A stretch of 64,000 nt of DNA from Gordius sp. MW1 (lineage: Eukaryota > Nematomorpha > Gordioida > Gordea > Gordiidae): assembly GCA_964036665.1 (NCBI GenBank), contig OZ038531.1, positions 1,488,001 to 1,552,000 of the forward strand, given 5' to 3'. The notes beneath the pieces were generated by a model, which had not been told where the DNA came from, searched no databases, and saw only the letters and a list, made by a program, of their open reading frames with translations. Positions 59,066 through 64,000 of the stretch are shown one piece after another. Position 1 is the first letter of the stretch. Each line of letters starts with the position of its first letter. Position numbers and translations under genes: made by a program.

Positions 59066-59364
59066 ATGGCGAAAGCTTTCCTCATTGAATCAGACGATGT
59101 CGAAGAAATTGACAATGTCAATATAATTCGGTTATCACTAATAAATGAATTGCTTTTGTCCGCGGACATCTTAAAAGCGTCTGATAAGACAAAATTAATA
59201 TATTATACGTAAATGGAGAGTAGACCCTGATAAAATCAGAAGAAATTGTTAACAGTAAGGAGAAACGGATCTCTTATGTAAATGGAATTCTGCTCTATGA
59301 GGATAGTTGCAAGAGCGTTCTTAATGTAATTTCTAGGGCACAACCTAATATCTCGAGGATTTAA
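59066..59364 (+). CDS. Possible small two-exon gene, unknown function
   Basis: Exon 59066-59208 (MAKAFLIESDDVEEIDNVNI, IRLSLINELLLSADILKASD, KTKLIYY) ends at a GTAAAT donor. A 47-nt intron ending AACAG leads to 59256-59364 in matching phase (TKEKRISYVNGILLYEDSCK, SVLNVISRAQPNISRI, TAA). The total of 83 residues is acidic and helical-looking with no motif I recognise. The intron size fits the micro-introns of the adjacent VPS13D 5' end, with which it is divergent (~690 bp apart). It could be the first exons of a longer gene, or chance. Confidence 0.35.
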
Positions 59365-61849
59365 ATTAAATAACACTTTAACAACTACCCCTCGATTTAA
59401 GATAGATTGACTAGTTTGGTCACCTAATTATACGGGTAAACCCATGTGGGTATTTGCACGTATTATTAAAAATATAGAAAATAATATTTATAAAGCAAGA
59501 TTTGTAAAGAGTCAAAAAGGAGGTATTTGGAGCAATTACTGATGCGCTAAGTTTAATTAATATTTTATATTTAAATGCAGCTACAGATGTCAAGGTGCCT
59601 AGTCGAAGTGGTGGTGCGGGGTCTTGAGGATTGTGGCTATAAAATTATATGTCTGGTCATGTTGCAATGAAAACAGCGAAGTGATGAGGTCCTAATTTTA
59701 TATATCTTTTCGACTCGATGCTACTGTATAAAAATTATTACTAATATAACTATCAGTAATAACAACATAAAATACATCTTATCGTAATTAAATTCCAAAA
59801 ATTAAATGAAGTTTTTGGCAAAAACACTGTGATTACTAACCAAAATTTAATAGGTCTAATTATAGCTTCGATGTTGTTTGAAATCAAAAATAAACAAAGA
59901 AAAGTTTTACGTAATAATACATTAATGATATGGCAAGTACAGAGAACTAAATCAAATCACAACGTTAAAATTAACATTTTATCTAAAAACAACCCTAAAT
60001 GTCTTATTCAACGCCATTATAAACATTAAAATAATTTAGAATAATAGAGATTTTTTAATTTAAGAATAAAATTACACCTCCTGGGTATGACGGAACCTTA
60101 GGATTGATGTCCAACTTTGTTGGCTTAACTCCGCGTATTCTCCTGTGTTTATTCTTTAATAACGCTTGTCATTCGGTCGGTTTTACTCGTGCTACCAATT
60201 TTCGTACTCGCTATTAATTTAATATCTTGGAAATTAAGGAATCAGTTTATAAACCACCAGTATAAACAACGTTCCAATAGATGAATGTTCGCCTTATAAT
60301 TATATGCAATCAACCAGGTGGAGGGGGAACAATACGCTGGGCATAAACACAGGCTAAATATCGGGGGTAAAGGACAATCCAATAAAGTTTTTAGACGTAC
60401 GTTGATATGTGTGAAATATATTTTTCTCTTTTTCCCACAATTTATAGCCTGGTTCACGCGAAGTTTCTTCCAGCTCATTTGCGTAAGCGTCGTTTTTTAG
60501 CAGCATTCTCTGCGGTGCTAATTCAACTAATACTTAAATAAACAAATTACGGATCGTACTAAGCAAATTATAACAAAGGCGGAAGCATGCATATTTAACA
60601 AATAACAGCTAAAACAGCTTTATAACGGATAATTGCGAAATTGACTAAATAATTACCTAAAATTAATGTTGACCGATTATATCTTTATATTGATACCACT
60701 ACCTTTATAGAGTTATTGTTCATAAAATAAGGTTTTCCATGGTGGCAGATGCGCCACGAGGGCGGGGAAAGCAGGACATTCTTCCCCCCTCCCCCTTGGC
60801 CAAATTTTGAAAATAAAATTTGATTAATAAAATTAAATGCGTTAATTTATTATAATTTAGTTACATAAAAGATTTTAAAACTTATAAACACCTTGATGAA
60901 TAATATATCCATTTCATTTTTTTAATTAGGTTTGACAAAACACTTATAATATTTTCGAATATTATTGTGCAAATTGCTAGGAAAAGAAACTTGAGTGAAC
61001 ATTTTTACCCCGTGAATACATCAGACCTCGTTTTGCTAGTAAATAACTAACTAAACCATTATGTACATATATTTACATCGTTAATTTTTTTAGTTGTTAC
61101 CTGAGCATATATAGACAAAACATATGCATATCCAGTAGCGTAGCTAAAAGGGGCCAAGCCCCCCTATTCCCCAGGAATAAAAACCTGGCCCCTTGCCCCC
61201 CCCCCAATGCAAAATTCTTTGGACCCTTGGCCCTTTAAGCAATTTTCGATTTTATTTTAATTACGAATCAAAAATAAAGATGCTGTATAAGTAAATAAAG
61301 AATGCAAATTTTATAAAATTGTTAACTCGACATAATTCCATAATTTATTATAAATTTTTTCATATATAGTCCGAGTTTTATACAATGAATTTACGCTTTA
61401 TTTTTATCAATTAACCCGCAATGAAAAATATTTGCAAGCAATCTCATTCATTTATTCAAAAGGAGTCTGAGTCACTGTCTTATCATTATCATATATTTCT
61501 ATCTACTGACAATTGTAGCTATTCATTTTCAAGTATTAATATTAAAGAATTTTAACATCAAATGCACCATCAATTAGGTGATTCTGAAGAAAAATTGTCT
61601 ATTATTTTAAACAGACAGATTTGAATTGTCTTACTAACGGGACTGAAAAAGCAAAGATGTGTTTCTGGGACCATTAAAATCAAAACATAAAACTATAGCT
61701 CATCATATTTTCAAACGACTTAGTTGGCTATCAGTCAACATTAAATTTATAAGCAGATATTATTATAAAAATGATTATTACCTGGACCTAGATTCAAAAT
61801 TTAACAAAAATGAAATGCTATTATCTAAAGACTAATTTTATTAATGGGC
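59365..61849. other. Intergenic region, one MITE-like fragment
   Basis: No convincing gene. About 61130-61260 carries TCCAGTAGCGTAGCTAAAAGG and G/C runs reminiscent of the GGGCGTAGCC family but with a different end. About 60745-60810 is a short GC-rich patch with C runs. The rest is AT-rich without recognisable elements. Confidence 0.45.
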
Positions 61850-62240
61850 TTTGAAACACGTTTTAAACTTTTTAACACTTTCAAAATATTATAAAATTTA
61901 CAAAAATCCCATCCTGGATTTGTTTTATTTGTCCATCTCACATGTTCATTGTTTAACATCTTATGAATGTTCTTTGTACCACATACATATAAAGGCAATG
62001 ATTTTTAAAAAATTGCTTGCACACCTTTTTTTGCCCTTTATTGGTGATAGCCCGTCATAAGTTTGAGCAGAACATATTGCTTTTAAATTTGTTTTAATAA
62101 AAAATTCATGAATTGTATTGACAACCACTAATGCATCAAAACTTACAAGGGATAAAAATCCTAAAAAATGTGTGTCATTGAATTCAACAAAATGTACACA
62201 AACATTATATTGTTCTGTGCATCTCACATCTCAAGTTTCA
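61850..62240 (-). pseudogene. hAT-type transposase fragment (DUF4371/ZMYM-like core)
   Basis: Minus-strand frame: YNVCVHFVEFNDTHFLGFLS, LVSFDALVVVNTIHEFFIKT, NLKAICSAQTYDGLSPIKGK, KRCASNFLKIIAFI. This follows the hAT core pattern ICVR(Y/F)V....FLGF..L...DA..I...I..FL...L....C.(G/A)Q(S/T)YDGA..M.G. A small shred of an old insertion; no TIRs located. Confidence 0.7.
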
Positions 62241-62695
62241 CTTGAAATTAAATAATAAATTGCGGGTTTTTTAATATTTTTAGGGTGGTAATAATAACCC
62301 CTTTTATGAGTGCTGCAATTACCTCAAACGTAGCGCCATCTATAGGCTATTTTAATTAGAGACTTATTTGACTATATATACCCCTATCTTTTTTAGCATG
62401 TGACTTGAAAATGATAACAGTCATATAACGTTTTCGCTCTTATTTGAGCTCATTAGCATGCCATAGTTAATTTTCTAGTCACATTCTAAGCGAGATAGGT
62501 ATATATTCGTTTTAAAATGTTCTTTGACAATTTCAGTTCGCCATCCAATTTTTGAATATACTTAGTTAAGCAGTATACAATAATTTTCTTATATTAATTT
62601 TCATAACATAATATTAATATCAACGACGATTATTACATGACGATTTCATAACAGCAAGTAAATATAAGGATTGGTGTTAAAAGTTTATGAAGGGT

Positions 62696-63835
62696 TTATG
62701 TTAATTTATTGACGCACAGTTTACGTTTAAATGTTGTTAAGGTTTGTTTTAAAATAGCAATTATATTTTTATCCATCAATATATTATTGTAAACTAATAG
62801 AGTAGGTTGAGAGAGGCCTATTGTTATAGCTATAGCATGTGACAGGTTCATAGTATTGCCCTTTTCGTTGGTCCAAGATTCACCCGCAACATATAGGCCC
62901 ACAACGTATGGGAGTGTACAAATTAATACTATACAATTAATGTTAATTAATAATTTTGCTTGGCCCCTTTGCACTCGAGATCTTTGAGTTGTATTTGCGT
63001 TGGTCCAGAAAGAAAAAGTACGCTTCCTTTTTATACCCTGAGACGTTAACCTAGGCGAAATCCTATTGTTTCTTCTAGTGAACATTGATAATCTAGCGTT
63101 AGGCATTCTTGCCGTCGCCAGATTAGGATTTGTTGGTTTTAAGTTGGTAAAGTTTTTTAAGTAAATGGAATATGTTAATATGGTATTTAATATTATGATT
63201 ATTGCGATGGGAATGAGGGTAATGTGAAAGCTCATAAATTTCTCGTACATCAACAGCCAAAATAGGTTAGTCGATTGATAGCTGTATTTAATATTTTGTT
63301 TAGGCTTTCCAAAATTTGTATCTAAATCTATGCTATTCATTTTATAGTAAAAAGCAAAAGGGGCCGACAGGAGTATAAAGTACACAGCCATGGCCACGCA
63401 TACTTTCAGTATAGACGATCGTTTAATTCGATTTAGGTAAATGATAGGGTAATACATTGCAACGATTCGATCAATAGATATAAAAACGGTGGTCCAATTA
63501 ACGCAAGCGGAGTAAGCACTTTTGATGACATAATCTAGGTGTGCTTCATAAAAGTTAAACATGTAAGATGTAGATCCAATGTCTGGATAGGAATAGGGCA
63601 ATATCGGCCATATAATACTGGTTAAGGCTGCTACAATGTCACATATCATTATTTGATAGATGTAGATATAAAAATGAGGTTTCAACGTTTTAATCTTGTT
63701 TAGGCACCAAAAGTACACAATATTTCCCAAAATATTGAAAGCGACCAAACCAATGGTTATATCATATAAACATATGCGCTCAATAAATGATACAGTGGAC
63801 TTTGAAATTATATCTCCTTCAGTAAAGTTTACCAT
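62696..63835 (-). CDS. Rhodopsin-class seven-transmembrane receptor, orphan, single exon
   Basis: 379 residues from ATG 63835-63833, intronless. Seven hydrophobic helices at about 24-47 (with GN: NILGNIVYF), 57-80 (MICDIVAAL, the TM2 aspartate), 102-124, 144-165, 202-226, 297-318 (ICTLPYVVGL, TM6 proline) and 332-354. Family motifs are present but altered: DRY is DRI (SIDRIVAMYYP, 121-130), and NPxxY is QPTLLVY (343-349). The usual Cys at the top of TM3 and its ECL2 partner are not visible, so the conserved disulfide seems absent. N-terminal sequon NFT; the third intracellular loop (~228-296) is long and Arg/Asn/Thr-rich. The short aminergic-like or peptide-like layout does not reveal a ligand. 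Acts at the plasma membrane through G proteins if functional. Confidence 0.9.
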   Translation of the reverse strand: MVNFTEGDIISKSTVSFIERICLYDITIGLVAFNILGNIVYFWCLNKIKTLKPHFYIYIYQIMICDIVAALTSIIWPILPYSYPDIGSTSYMFNFYEAHLDYVIKSAYSACVNWTTVFISIDRIVAMYYPIIYLNRIKRSSILKVCVAMAVYFILLSAPFAFYYKMNSIDLDTNFGKPKQNIKYSYQSTNLFWLLMYEKFMSFHITLIPIAIIIILNTILTYSIYLKNFTNLKPTNPNLATARMPNARLSMFTRRNNRISPRLTSQGIKRKRTFSFWTNANTTQRSRVQRGQAKLLININCIVLICTLPYVVGLYVAGESWTNEKGNTMNLSHAIAITIGLSQPTLLVYNNILMDKNIIAILKQTLTTFKRKLCVNKLT

Positions 63836-64000
63836 TTTTTAGTTTTATACAAACTACATTTTATTAGGTAATTTTGGCAAATGAATTATTAACAAAAAAA
63901 ACTTTGGCAAAGTCTACAAAATTTAGAAATGGGACAAATCCTTTTTTAATTCAATGTCAAGCCTCTTTGTGGTCTCTAAACAGTAATGTTTATAAAAGCA
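63836..64000. other. Upstream flank of the receptor gene
   Basis: 165 bases of AT-rich sequence before the receptor start codon; no promoter element or other feature recognised. Confidence 0.5.

Noticed and set aside
1-64000. CRISPR arrays, retroviral or LTR elements and LINE reverse transcriptase
   Set aside because: I found no regularly spaced short repeats with unique spacers, no paired LTRs and no reverse-transcriptase motif (YxDD) in any frame I read.

Overview
The window is AT-rich (roughly 70% A+T by eye) nuclear DNA from an invertebrate animal that I cannot place further. The evidence is spliced genes with GT-AG introns, a rhodopsin-class GPCR, a eukaryotic tRNA-Leu, and several families of non-autonomous DNA transposons with 8-bp target-site duplications (TSDs). 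I see no prokaryotic gene organisation. All exon and element boundaries below were read by hand.

Layout: (1) 1-426 (-) is the 5' end of a secreted M20-family dipeptidase gene, cut by the window edge. It diverges from (2) an intact single-exon paralog at 2533-4434 (+). (3) 5246-58379 (-) is one very large gene, a VPS13-family lipid-transfer protein best matching VPS13D. I trace 69 exons (about 13.0 kb of coding sequence, about 4,330 codons). Intron phases fit at every junction except one I could not resolve and one whose donor I could not find. It runs from a chorein_N start at 58.4 kb, through the VAB repeats at 16-23 kb, to the C-terminal ATG2_C/PH-like end at 5.2-9.2 kb. The first nine introns are only 32-54 nt, while later ones reach 5.7 kb and are full of transposons. 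(4) A tRNA-Leu(UAA) gene lies in one of its introns. (5) 58.4-62.7 kb is mostly unannotated, with one possible small two-exon gene and a decayed hAT transposase fragment. (6) 62696-63835 (-) is a single-exon seven-transmembrane receptor with unusual DRY and NPxxY positions.

Mobile and repeated DNA: a ~4-kb DNA transposon with ~0.68-kb inverted repeats (46.56-50.52 kb); three ~1.1-kb internally deleted hAT elements, all with exact 8-bp TSDs; a large MITE family with CATGGGCGTAGCCAG ends; a foldback MITE family with TAGTGTTGTAAAAACGGC ends; one further hAT-type MITE; and a satellite-like region (24.5-28.2 kb) whose units carry a CCAATGG/CCATTGG hairpin and tRNA-like B-box fragments.

Most notable observations: a foldback MITE that landed on a VPS13 splice donor and duplicated it; the cluster of micro-introns; a paralogous empty site that fixes one hAT insertion to the base; a strikingly GC-rich exon in the AT-rich gene; and the long-TIR transposon of uncertain superfamily.
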